NCBI GenBank assembly: GCA_030606165.1
Contig: JAUWGZ010000003.1
Span: 1 to 36,834, forward strand
Length of the DNA: 36,834 nt
DNA from: Dehalococcoidia bacterium
GTDB lineage: Bacteria > Chloroflexota > Dehalococcoidia > GIF9 > AB-539-J10
Direction of reading: 5' to 3'
Position numbers and translations under genes: made by a program. The notes beneath the pieces were generated by a model. It was not told the DNA's origin, made no database searches, and saw nothing but the letters and a program-made list of their open reading frames with translations. Below, in pieces: positions 22,601 through 29,065 of this stretch; position 1 is the stretch's first letter; each line of letters starts with the position of its first letter.

Positions 22601-23010
22601 AAACCCATCCTAAACTTGCTCCGGTAAACACGGCGACAGACGGAGTTTTCATCGCTGGTTGCTGTGAAGCACCAAGGGATATTCCCGATACCGTAGCCCA
22701 GGCATCCGCGGCAGCATCTAAGGCTTTGTCTTTGATAAGCAAAGGGAAGGTCACCACGGAAGCAGCTGTATCCCACGTTGATGAAACAATTTGTCATGGA
22801 TGTGGACGTTGTGAGGAAATTTGCACTTTTCACGCCCCCACAATCATTAGCAAGAATGGAGGCGTGGTTTCCAGTATAAATGAAGCCCTATGTAAAGGAT
22901 GCGGAGCATGTGCTGTTGTCTGTCCCACGGGAGCAATATCCATTAGGCATTTCAATATGCAGGAAATAGAGAGTTTGGTTGATGGCTTATTGGAGGTGTA
23001 CCATGGCTGA
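19645..23010 (+). CDS. HdrA with an inserted NfnB/GltD-like flavoprotein
   Basis: A 1121-residue protein from the ATG at 19645 (GGAGG before it; longer in-frame starts lie in the preceding gene). HdrA order: N-terminal domain IGVYICHCGLNIAG, FAD motif VVGGGIAGIQAALD (about 147), DCSECILTPKM and the cluster CNSCGDCAKACPV (about 245). HdrA is then interrupted. From about 293 to 690 there is a complete NfnB/GltD-type unit: CRIACPAGVNAHGY, VCTHPCELDCERG, FAD motif VAVIGSGPAGLACA (388), NAD(P)H motif VAVIGGGNAAIDAARAAL (about 515) and VFAGGDLVSGPADVV. A Cys-rich joint CLNCGVCSECFECVKVC (752) leads back to HdrA: SAILATGYDQFDPS, CSRVCCMYGLKYA and two C-terminal ferredoxin clusters (about 1050 and 1085). 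Two FADs and several [4Fe-4S] clusters suggest bifurcation between NAD(P)H, ferredoxin and HdrBC. Confidence 0.92.
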   Translation: MADVKIGVYICHCGLNIAGVVNVEEVARYAGTLPNVVVSRDYRYMCSDPGQDLIKKDIKELGLNRVVVASCSPRMHEPTFRKACQDAGLNPYLYEHANIREHCSWPHATEKKRATEKAKDLVRAAVRRVYWHEALEVKEVPVNPNVLVVGGGIAGIQAALDIADGGKKVYMVERDPSIGGHMIQLDRTFPTLDCSECILTPKMTDVGHHPNIELMTSSEVEEVSGYIGNFKVKVRKKPRYVDLDKCNSCGDCAKACPVEVPDEFEMNLHMRKAAYLPLPQAVPAAFAIDKRGISSCRIACPAGVNAHGYVALISQGKFKEALELVRRTMPFAGVLGRVCTHPCELDCERGKLDESISIRALKRFVADYELRVGREKATPIERTKEDKVAVIGSGPAGLACAYDLIREGYAITVFEALPQAGGLLSYGIPDYRLPKEVVDNDISYIQELGVEIKTKTPVKNLTEIFNQGYKAIFLGTGAGVSQKMGIPGEETKGVIHSLDFLRMVNSGVEMKLGSRVAVIGGGNAAIDAARAALRLGAKEVAIVYRRSQVEMPAIRTEIEEAEREGIKFHSLAAPAKILSKDGQLSAVECIRMELGEPDASGRRRPVPIKGSEFTMNVDNCVIAIGQAVDKTMLPKELDYTGWGTLEVDPVTLQTNIDSVFAGGDLVSGPADVVAAVAAGKEAAISIDRYLRGISLTEERQITPKKVEKVSTEGVKPKARAAMPLLQISERKGSFAEVEQGFDEKTAIEEAKRCLNCGVCSECFECVKVCEQEAINHEMKEETVEIEVGSAILATGYDQFDPSVITHYGYKKYDNVLTGLEFERITCAGGPTQGQIQLKDGREPESVAIVHCVGSRDKNYHEYCSRVCCMYGLKYAELIKEFTKAEVYEFYIDMRCFGEAYEEFYQHVSEMGVNFIRGKVAKITDQAITEEEKGKLVAVAEDTLLGKIVRVPVDMVILCAALQARSDASEVASRFTIGQRGDKFFLETHPKLAPVNTATDGVFIAGCCEAPRDIPDTVAQASAAASKALSLISKGKVTTEAAVSHVDETICHGCGRCEEICTFHAPTIISKNGGVVSSINEALCKGCGACAVVCPTGAISIRHFNMQEIESLVDGLLEVYHG

Positions 23011-23437
23011 GTTTGAGCCAAAGATTGTTGCTTTTGCCTGTAACTGGTGTACTTATGCTGCAGCCGATTTAGCCGGGACAGCCCGGCTTCAATATCCTCC
23101 CAATGTCTATATTGTGAGGCTGATGTGTAGCGGGATGATAAATGCCGATTATATCTTAAGAGCGTTTGAAAAAGGAGCTGATGGAGTCATAGTCTCTGGT
23201 TGTAAGTACACAGATTGCCATTATATCGATGGCCCGGTAAAGTGCGATGCCATGTTTGCCAAGCTAAAGAGGCTAGTCCATATTCTTGGTTTGGAGGACG
23301 AAAGACTAAGGCGCGAAATGATATCTACTTCCGAGGGAACGGTGTTTGCCAGAGTAGTCAAGGAATTTGTCGATCAACTTAAGAAGCTAGGGCCTTCACC
23401 CTTTTCATCTTTAAGAAAGGAGAAGGTAGCGGTTTGA
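23003..23437 (+). CDS. mvhD: MvhD-type iron-sulfur electron-transfer subunit (first copy)
   Basis: A 144-residue protein that in methanogens passes electrons from a hydrogenase or formate dehydrogenase to HdrA through a [2Fe-2S] cluster. Family segments are PKIVAFACNWCTYAAADLAG, VRLMCSGMINADYILRAFEKGADGV and SGCKYTDCHYIDG, with all five cysteines. The ATG at 23003, with GGAGG upstream, overlaps the HdrA-fusion stop by eight bases; an earlier start at 22979 would remove no problem and has no site. Its position right after HdrA is the classic hdrA-mvhD order. A second copy is at 33161. Confidence 0.93.
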   Translation: MAEFEPKIVAFACNWCTYAAADLAGTARLQYPPNVYIVRLMCSGMINADYILRAFEKGADGVIVSGCKYTDCHYIDGPVKCDAMFAKLKRLVHILGLEDERLRREMISTSEGTVFARVVKEFVDQLKKLGPSPFSSLRKEKVAV

Positions 23438-24582
23438 GTTTAGAGGACATTATTCAAGAAACTAAGACCTATTACTGCCTGGAGTGTGGCAAATGTACTA
23501 GTGTATGTCCTGTCGCCAAATATGATCCAGCCTTCTCTCCGCGGATGATGATTGAAAATGCTCTACTGGGATTTGAGAATGACTTGATCTTCAACCGAGA
23601 ACTTTTCTCCTGCTTAACTTGTTACACTTGTCAGCAGAGATGCCCCTCTGATGTTGATTTTCCTGTTTTCATCCGCAAAGCCCGCGCTATGGCCCAGGAT
23701 AATGGACAGCATGGAATTTGTGCCCACTCGGGGCAACTACAATCTCTGGCACGACTTATGACAAGTCTTGACATTAAGCAAAGAAGATTGGAATGGCTAT
23801 CTGATGAATATCGTACTTCTGATGACTCCGATGTTCTTTTTTGGGTTGGGTGTGCTCCATATTTTGAACCCATCTTTGAGGATATCGAATTCAATGCTCT
23901 GGACATAACCAAGGCCAGCCTCAAGACCTTGAACTTGCTGGGGATCGAGCCCAAGCTGCTTCCTAATGAGAAATGCTGTGGTCATGATGCGCTTTGGACT
24001 GGCGATATAGAGACATTTAAGAAACTAGCCGAGCACAATGCCACCCAAATAAAAGAGGCCGGCGTGAAGAAAATAATATTCTCCTGCCCTGAAGGCTACC
24101 GAACATTCAAGCTGGATTATCCAAATTACGGCTTTGATGTAGGTTGTGAGTTACAACATATCTCTGAATTTCTGGCGGAGAGAATAGAAAAGGATGGGTT
24201 GAAGTTTAATGAAGTGAAAAAAAAGGTGACCTACCAAGATCCATGCAGGTTGGGAAGGCATCTGGGAGTCTATGATGCCCCTCGAAAGATACTTGAATCT
24301 ATTCCCGGCATAGAACTTGTCGAGATGCAATATAGTAGATGGGATTCTATTTGCTGTGGCACCAGTGCTTGGACTAATTGTGACTCGTGCTCCAACATGC
24401 TCCGGGCGGAAAGGTTGTCTGAGGCAACTGCAACCGGGGCTGAGACGCTCATAACCTGTTGTCCCAAATGTCAAACCCATTTTAGATGTGCCATGATAGA
24501 TAAGGGAGAGGAAAAGCGATCAATGCCAAATATTGAGATAATGGATTTGGCAAACCTGGTAGCAAGCGCTATGGGAGACTAA
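23434..24582 (+). CDS. Second HdrBC-like iron-sulfur/CCG-domain protein
   Basis: A 382-residue paralogue of the protein at 18480. Two [4Fe-4S] motifs open it, CLECGKCTSVCP and CLTCYTCQQRCP. The CCG domains follow: FWVGCAPYFEP to KCCGHDA, then YQDPCRLGRHLGVYDAPRKI, SICCGTSAW and TCCPKCQTHF. The start is a TTG at 23434 that forms TTGA with the stop of mvhD; no ATG with a site exists before the first cluster. The length matches HdrB-HdrC fusions. It should be the disulfide-reducing or relay partner of the neighbouring HdrA-type proteins. The presence of two different HdrBC proteins suggests two Hdr complexes or two acceptors. Confidence 0.88.
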   Translation: MSLEDIIQETKTYYCLECGKCTSVCPVAKYDPAFSPRMMIENALLGFENDLIFNRELFSCLTCYTCQQRCPSDVDFPVFIRKARAMAQDNGQHGICAHSGQLQSLARLMTSLDIKQRRLEWLSDEYRTSDDSDVLFWVGCAPYFEPIFEDIEFNALDITKASLKTLNLLGIEPKLLPNEKCCGHDALWTGDIETFKKLAEHNATQIKEAGVKKIIFSCPEGYRTFKLDYPNYGFDVGCELQHISEFLAERIEKDGLKFNEVKKKVTYQDPCRLGRHLGVYDAPRKILESIPGIELVEMQYSRWDSICCGTSAWTNCDSCSNMLRAERLSEATATGAETLITCCPKCQTHFRCAMIDKGEEKRSMPNIEIMDLANLVASAMGD

Positions 24583-24584
24583 TA

Positions 24585-25580
24585 ATGAACGGAGAGAACG
24601 GACGTAAATCGGTATTAGTAATCGGTGGTGGCATCGCTGGAATTCAGTCCTCACTTGACCTGGCCAATATGGGCTTTAAGGTGTATTTGGTGGAAAAGAC
24701 GCCCAGCATCGGGGGGAGGATGTCACAACTAGATAAGACCTTTCCCACTAATGATTGTGCCATGTGTATTCTCGCTCCTAAGATGATAGAGGCAAGCCAG
24801 CATCCTAATATAGAACTTCTGACCTATTCCGAGGTCGAGGGAGTCTCGGGAGAGGTAGGAAATTTCAGGGTCAAGGTTAAGAAGAAGGCGACGTACGTTG
24901 ATTGGGATAAGTGCACCGGCTGCGGGGAATGCTCTCAGATGGAGTTAACTGACACAAAGGAGTTTGAGGGTGAAATTTGGGTTGACAGGATTAGGATAGA
25001 CGAGGCGAGTTGCATCCAGTGTGGTGAATGCGCCCAAGCCTGTGTTGAAGAGAATAAGGAAAAGCATGCGATGACCAACATTGTGCTTGAAAGGCGAAAT
25101 TTCACTGAGCTTCCTCCAGAAGAACGAGAAGGAAGAGAACCTGAAACGTTGGCGCAGCGGATAGCTTTAATGGACGAGAAATCACGGATGGATTTTTGGC
25201 AGAAAGAACTCAGCAGATGCATAAAGTGCTTCGGATGCCGTGATGTTTGCCCTGTATGGATTTATGACAAAACTGAACTAGAAGATCCAGAGTGGATCAC
25301 GCCCGGGGAAATACCTCCTGCTGTTCCTCTCTTTCACATAATAAGGGCTTATCGCGTTGGCGATAACTGCATTAACTGTGGTATGTGCGAAGAGACTTGT
25401 CCTATGAGTATACCTCTGCGTACTATCCAGCAGCTTATGCAGCGTCAACCTCCTGAGTCAATTTTTGAAATCACTCCGGGCTTAGATGCGGAGACGAAAA
25501 AGAAACTCGTGCAAGCAGTGCGCAAGCAACCCAAAGCCGAGAAGAAACAACCTGCAGCCAAGAGGGAGGGAAGGAAATGA
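24585..25580 (+). CDS. Chimera: N-terminal half of HdrA joined to a C-terminal FdhB-like Fe-S part
   Basis: A 331-residue protein. Residues 8-105 are the first half of the HdrA flavin domain (VLVIGGGIAGIQSSLDLA, then PTNDCAMCILAPKM and EVEGVSGEVGNFRV), without the usual HdrA N-terminal extension. A cluster region follows (CTGCGEC near 110, CIQCGECAQAC near 143). The rest, from about 190, is unlike HdrA: FWQKELSRCIKCFGCRDVCP and CINCGMCEETCP (near 262) match the C-terminal Fe-S part of FdhB-type subunits. The second half of the HdrA flavin domain is missing here but is present in the gene at 27622. It lies two bases after an HdrBC gene and overlaps fdhA as ATGA, so the chain is probably a subunit of the formate dehydrogenase complex. 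Confidence 0.82.
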   Translation: MNGENGRKSVLVIGGGIAGIQSSLDLANMGFKVYLVEKTPSIGGRMSQLDKTFPTNDCAMCILAPKMIEASQHPNIELLTYSEVEGVSGEVGNFRVKVKKKATYVDWDKCTGCGECSQMELTDTKEFEGEIWVDRIRIDEASCIQCGECAQACVEENKEKHAMTNIVLERRNFTELPPEEREGREPETLAQRIALMDEKSRMDFWQKELSRCIKCFGCRDVCPVWIYDKTELEDPEWITPGEIPPAVPLFHIIRAYRVGDNCINCGMCEETCPMSIPLRTIQQLMQRQPPESIFEITPGLDAETKKKLVQAVRKQPKAEKKQPAAKREGRK

Positions 25581-27616
25581 ATAGTGACTTTGTATTAACC
25601 GTATGTCCTTTCTGTGGCTGTGGCTGTCAGTTTTATCTCCAGACTATGGATAATGAGATAGCTGGAGTGGTTCCTTGCAAGACCGACGAAATAAGTGAAG
25701 GAAAGCTTTGTATAAAGGGAAGAAATGCAGCAGATTTTGTCAACCACCCTGACCGGCTCAAGTCACCCTTGGTAAAAAGAGATGGCAAATTTGAACCGGC
25801 AAGCTGGGATGAAGCTTTAGACATCGTGAGTAAACAGCTAAGCCAGATAAAGCAAATACACGGCCCTGATTCCGTAGGTGTCCTTTCATCTGCTAAGTGT
25901 ACCAATGAGGAAAATTTTGTCCTGATGAAATTTGCCCGGGCGGTCATTGGCACAAATAACGTTGACCATTGTGCTCGACTTTGTCATGCCTCGACGGTGC
26001 TGGGTTTAGTCAAGTCTTTTGGCAGTGGAGCGATGACAAACAGCGTACCAGAAGTGGAAGGTGCGGATTGTATTTTCGTGATAGGAAGCAATACGATAGA
26101 GCAGCATCCCCTCATAAGCTCAAGGGTTCTACGGGCCAAGGAAAAGGGAGCCAAGTTGATTGTGGTTGACCCGCGCCGTACACCTCTAGTTGAGTTTGCT
26201 GATGTTTATCTTCAGCATAAGCCAGGAACGGATGTTTGCCTGCTTAATGGCATTATGAATCTCATCCTTTCTTGGGATTTGGCTGACAAGGATTTCATTG
26301 CCCAGCGTACCGAAGGGTTTGAGGAATTGGAAAGGAAAGTGAAAGAATACCCACCAGAGAGAGTGTGCGAAATAACCGGAGTTGACCAAGCTGCTTTGGA
26401 GGGGGCAGCTCGAACTTATGGCGAAGCCAAAAAAGCGAGCATCCTATATGCCATGGGTATAACGCAGCATACCACCGGCACTGATAACGTGGAATCTTGC
26501 GCCAATCTGGCAATGCTCACCGGGAATGTTGGTCGCGAGTCAACAGGGGTAAATCCGCTTCGCGGGCAAAACAATGTCCAGGGTGCCTGTGATGTGGGCG
26601 GCTTGCCAAATGTTTACTCGGGCTATCAATCAGTTACAGATGGGACGGCAAGAGCCAAATTTGAAAAAGCCTGGGGGGTTAAGCTGCCACAAGAGGTAGG
26701 GCTCACTGTTACTGAGATGCCAGATGCTGCTCTTAATGGTTCGCTTAAAGCAATGTATATAATGGGAGAGAATCCCATGCTTTCTGACCCGGATATAAAT
26801 CACTTAAAGAAGGCTCTCAGTTCTCTCGATTTCATGGTGGTACAAGATATATTCCTGTCTGAGACGGCACAGTTCGCCCATGTGATATTGCCAGCCTGTT
26901 CCTTCGCTGAGAAGGAAGGCACTTTTACCACAACGGATAGAAGAGTTCAAAGAGTAAGGAAGGCAATAGAGCCCATAGGTGATTCTAAGCCGGACTGGCT
27001 CATAGTGGGTGAGCTTGGCCAAAAAATGGGGGGCAAAGGATTTGATTATAAGTCAGCTCAAGACATTATGAAGGAAATCGCACAGCTTACCCCCAGTTAT
27101 GCCGGTATTTCCTATGAGCGATTGGATGATGGAGAGGTTCTGGCTTGGCCATGCCCTTCGAAAGGACATCGCGGAACTAAGTTCCTTCACAAGGATGCCT
27201 TTACCAGAGGTAAGGGAAAGTTCTTTGCCATTGAGTATAAAGAGCCTGCTGAATTACCAGATAAGGAATATCCTTTTATCTTGACTACGGGTAGGTTAAT
27301 GTTTCAGTTTCATACTGGGACTATGACTCGCAGGATTCCTATCCTGGAGAGGGAACTCCCTACCGGTTTTGTGGAACTCAATACTGAAGATGCGAAAAAA
27401 CTCTCGATAGCACAGGGGGAAAAGGTAAAAGTAAAATCACGGCGAGGCGAAATTGAGATAAAGGCTTTCGTTACGGATGGAATTCTCCCAGGAGTGGTAT
27501 TCATACCTTTTCACTTTGCTGAATGTCCCGCCAATGAGCTTACCAGCAGCAACCTTGACCCTGAAGCTAAAATCCCCGAGTTTAAAGTCTGCGCTGTGAA
27601 AGTCTACAAGGGGTGA
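25577..27616 (+). CDS. fdhA: Cytoplasmic formate dehydrogenase catalytic subunit (Cys type)
   Basis: A 679-residue molybdopterin (bis-MGD) enzyme for formate oxidation or CO2 reduction. The N-terminal [4Fe-4S] site is CPFCGCGC with a later KLCIKGR. The active-site segment is CARLCHASTVLGL: Cys136 takes the place of the selenocysteine of E. coli FdhF, and His137 is kept. The conserved arginine segment NPLRGQNNVQGACDVGG is intact, which separates true formate dehydrogenases from nitrate reductases. The pterin-contact segments VIGSNTIEQHP, VVDPRRTPL, ILPACSFAEKEGTF and the C-terminal LTTGRLMFQFHTGTMTRR are present. There is no Tat signal, so it works in the cytoplasm. It stands between two HdrA/FdhB chimeras, implying electron transfer to an Hdr-type flavin. 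A moaC fragment lies at the end of the window. Confidence 0.93.
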   Translation: MNSDFVLTVCPFCGCGCQFYLQTMDNEIAGVVPCKTDEISEGKLCIKGRNAADFVNHPDRLKSPLVKRDGKFEPASWDEALDIVSKQLSQIKQIHGPDSVGVLSSAKCTNEENFVLMKFARAVIGTNNVDHCARLCHASTVLGLVKSFGSGAMTNSVPEVEGADCIFVIGSNTIEQHPLISSRVLRAKEKGAKLIVVDPRRTPLVEFADVYLQHKPGTDVCLLNGIMNLILSWDLADKDFIAQRTEGFEELERKVKEYPPERVCEITGVDQAALEGAARTYGEAKKASILYAMGITQHTTGTDNVESCANLAMLTGNVGRESTGVNPLRGQNNVQGACDVGGLPNVYSGYQSVTDGTARAKFEKAWGVKLPQEVGLTVTEMPDAALNGSLKAMYIMGENPMLSDPDINHLKKALSSLDFMVVQDIFLSETAQFAHVILPACSFAEKEGTFTTTDRRVQRVRKAIEPIGDSKPDWLIVGELGQKMGGKGFDYKSAQDIMKEIAQLTPSYAGISYERLDDGEVLAWPCPSKGHRGTKFLHKDAFTRGKGKFFAIEYKEPAELPDKEYPFILTTGRLMFQFHTGTMTRRIPILERELPTGFVELNTEDAKKLSIAQGEKVKVKSRRGEIEIKAFVTDGILPGVVFIPFHFAECPANELTSSNLDPEAKIPEFKVCAVKVYKG

Positions 27617-27621
27617 TAAAC

Positions 27622-29064
27622 ATGGCTGAAAAGGAAACAACCGTAATAACGGAAGCAGAGAAAATTTTAGATAGGGAAAACATAATAGCGAAAGCAGAGG
27701 AGGTCTTAGACCAAGGCTATGATGGCATCATTGGGCTTCGAAAAAGATGGGGACATGTAAGCCCTTATCTTTTTACAACTAAGGACGAGCTTAAAGAACT
27801 GGAACTGGAGCCCCGATATAACCTGGCAACTTTTGTTCGTCAACTCAAAAATAAATGGCCTGATGCAAGATTGGGGATTGTTTCTAGAGGATGTGACGAA
27901 AGGGCTTTAGATAAACTTGAAGAACTAGGTGTTTTTAGTAAAGAGGGCGTGGTTTTTATAGGTATAACCTGTTCCATGGAGCAGGCGGAGGAATGTAACT
28001 GTGAGAAGCCAATCTATACTCCCTTGGATTGCACCGGCTGCTGGAAGTGTATGGAAGAGTGCCCGAAGGATGCTATCACACGGATAAATGTTTGCCCCAT
28101 CCTGGTGCCTGATCAGTTTAACTTGGGCCTGGGGCAGAGAAAGGCCATCTATTTACCCTTCCCTCAGGCAGTGCCTAAGAAAAACGTCAGAGATCCCAAT
28201 CACTGCCTACGAATCACAGAGAAGCTCGAATGTAAGGGATGTGAAAACGCTTGCGAAGCTAAGGCAATCGTTCATGACATGGCTGACCAGATTGTGGATC
28301 TGGATGTTGGCGCCATTATAGTCGCCACTGGCTTAGATTTCTACGATGTCTCAGGACTGGAAGAGTATGGCTATGGAAAGATAAAGAATGTCGTCACGGC
28401 TATGGAATATGAGAGATTAACCTCAGCATCAGGACCCACTTTGGGATCGCTTGACCGACCATCAGATGGCAAGGTCCCTCACAATATAGCCTTCATTCAA
28501 TGCGTTGGCTCCCGCGATTTTAGGTGTGAACCATATTGTTCTAGCGTCTGCTGCATGCATGCCACTAAGGAAGCCATGATGGCATATGAGCATGAGCCAG
28601 GGACGAAGTCCACTGTCTTTTATATGGATATGAGGGCTGTAGGCAAAAGGTTCCAGGAATATATTGCCAGGGCTAAAAGCGACTATAATGTGACTTATAT
28701 CAGGAGTCGCCCGGGCAGGATCGAAGTTAACCCTGAGAATGATAACCCTATTATCTGGTATGAGGATACAACTACTGGGGAAATAAAGAAATTTGAGGCA
28801 GAAATAGTGGTTCTTGCTCAAGCGATGATTCCTCAAATCACAAAGGACCTAGCAGAAATATTAGGTATAGAGTTAGATGAAAATGGCTTTGTGAAGACTC
28901 CAGGTGGATTCTTGCAACCTCTGGATACTACAAAGCCTGGCATCTTTGCTTGCGGCTATGTCCACAGTCCACGTGATATCCCGGATTCTGTAACCCAGGC
29001 CTCGGGGGCAGCGGGCAGAGCTGCTGAAGAGATTGCTTCGCTCCACTCGCAAGGAGGCAAGTGA
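27622..29064 (+). CDS. Chimera: FdhB-like N-terminal part joined to the C-terminal half of HdrA
   Basis: A 480-residue protein from the ATG at 27622, preceded by GGGGTGAT (a GTG at 27613 is in frame but lies in that site). The first 125 residues have no HdrA counterpart; LGIVSRGCDERALDKLEELG and FIGITC resemble the N-terminal half of FdhB-type subunits. A cluster CTGCWKCMEECP (137) and CKGCENAC (204) follow. From about 225 it is the second half of HdrA: AIIVATGLDFYDVSGLEEYG, IAFIQCVGSRD, CSSVCCMHATKEA, YMDMRAVG and GIFACGYVHSPRDIPDSV. The usual terminal ferredoxin clusters are missing. With the protein at 24585 it carries exactly the complementary halves, so the two chains probably assemble. 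The last eight residues (IASLHSQG) derive from a dispersed repeat. Confidence 0.82.
   Translation: MAEKETTVITEAEKILDRENIIAKAEEVLDQGYDGIIGLRKRWGHVSPYLFTTKDELKELELEPRYNLATFVRQLKNKWPDARLGIVSRGCDERALDKLEELGVFSKEGVVFIGITCSMEQAEECNCEKPIYTPLDCTGCWKCMEECPKDAITRINVCPILVPDQFNLGLGQRKAIYLPFPQAVPKKNVRDPNHCLRITEKLECKGCENACEAKAIVHDMADQIVDLDVGAIIVATGLDFYDVSGLEEYGYGKIKNVVTAMEYERLTSASGPTLGSLDRPSDGKVPHNIAFIQCVGSRDFRCEPYCSSVCCMHATKEAMMAYEHEPGTKSTVFYMDMRAVGKRFQEYIARAKSDYNVTYIRSRPGRIEVNPENDNPIIWYEDTTTGEIKKFEAEIVVLAQAMIPQITKDLAEILGIELDENGFVKTPGGFLQPLDTTKPGIFACGYVHSPRDIPDSVTQASGAAGRAAEEIASLHSQGGK
29031..29052. repeat. Short dispersed repeat at an hdrA gene junction, copy 2
   Basis: These 22 bases (GATTGCTTCG to CACTCGCAA) match 9716-9737 at 20 of 22 positions. 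They encode IASLHSQ at the end of the preceding protein and abut the AAGGAGG that serves the next gene. Confidence 0.65.
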
Positions 29065-29065
29065 A

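Noticed and set aside
24585..29064. HdrA broken by a frameshift or by insertion of fdhA
   Set aside because: Both parts carry extra FdhB-like domains, proper starts, ribosome binding sites and tight gene overlaps, so this is an organised arrangement and not a simple disruption.
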